A stretch of DNA of 15,067 nt. Origin: CAYRPN01 sp964426135. Its GTDB lineage: Bacteria; Planctomycetota; Phycisphaerae; Phycisphaerales; Phycisphaeraceae. Numbering within the stretch: the stretch's first letter is position 1; the number at the start of each line of letters is the position of its first letter. The stretch is taken from NCBI GenBank assembly GCA_964426135.1, contig CAYRPN010000140.1, positions 1 to 15,067 of the forward strand, written 5' to 3'. The notes below the pieces were generated by a model. That model was not told the DNA's origin and searched no databases. It saw nothing but the letters and a program-made list of their open reading frames with translations. The position numbers were made by a program, and so were the translations under genes. Positions 15,062 to 15,067 of the stretch are shown one piece after another.

Positions 15062-15067
15062 CAGGGG

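Overview
The window reads as chromosomal DNA of a planctomycete or close relative. It is GC-rich. It carries the DUF1549/DUF1553 cytochrome-type protein next to a Tat-exported DUF1501 protein, a gene pair that is greatly expanded in that phylum. It also has a secreted DUF6807 ('PmoA-like') protein and many GC-rich palindromic repeats. This assignment rests on gene content alone; no rRNA or other marker gene is present.

Layout. Positions 137-4577 hold two minus-strand genes, transcribed DUF1553 then DUF1501 and separated by a strong stem-loop (1618-1686). A 96-124 bp divergent intergenic region, with a TATAAT on the minus strand, separates them from the plus-strand DUF6807 gene (4701-5675). 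A 445 bp gap with a long inverted repeat follows. Next comes a two-gene plus-strand RND efflux operon: a membrane-fusion protein (6121-7551) and an inner-membrane RND pump (7585-10920). No outer-membrane factor or regulator is visible. From the right, three minus-strand genes run towards the efflux operon: a small one-TM protein (14441-14923), a secreted DUF6174-like protein (13750-14304) and a DinG/XPD-type helicase (11476-13719). The convergent gap 10921-11475 is filled by a palindromic repeat island.

The most unusual feature is repeat DNA sitting inside coding sequence without breaking the frame. The DUF1553 gene carries four low-complexity or palindromic inserts, and the helicase carries one insert bounded by telomere-like G/C tracts. 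At least one palindrome (CCCCCGGC, short loop, GCCGGGGG) occurs both inside the DUF1553 gene and in the intergenic island. One 32-bp block occurs twice in the DUF1553 gene with a single mismatch and encodes the peptide NPKSEI(P/Q)NPKS each time. This resembles the in-frame palindromic elements known from Rickettsia, but the sequences here are different. It is the best candidate in the window for an under-described system.

The intergenic island (10962-11449) has perfect 14-bp ends and two inverted copies of a modular multi-hairpin unit. Inner stems differ in sequence between the copies yet still pair, which suggests that folding is what is conserved. Two enzymes also deviate from their families: the helicase lacks the first of the four usual Fe-S cysteines, and the RND pump has Gly where AcrB-type pumps have the second TM4 aspartate.
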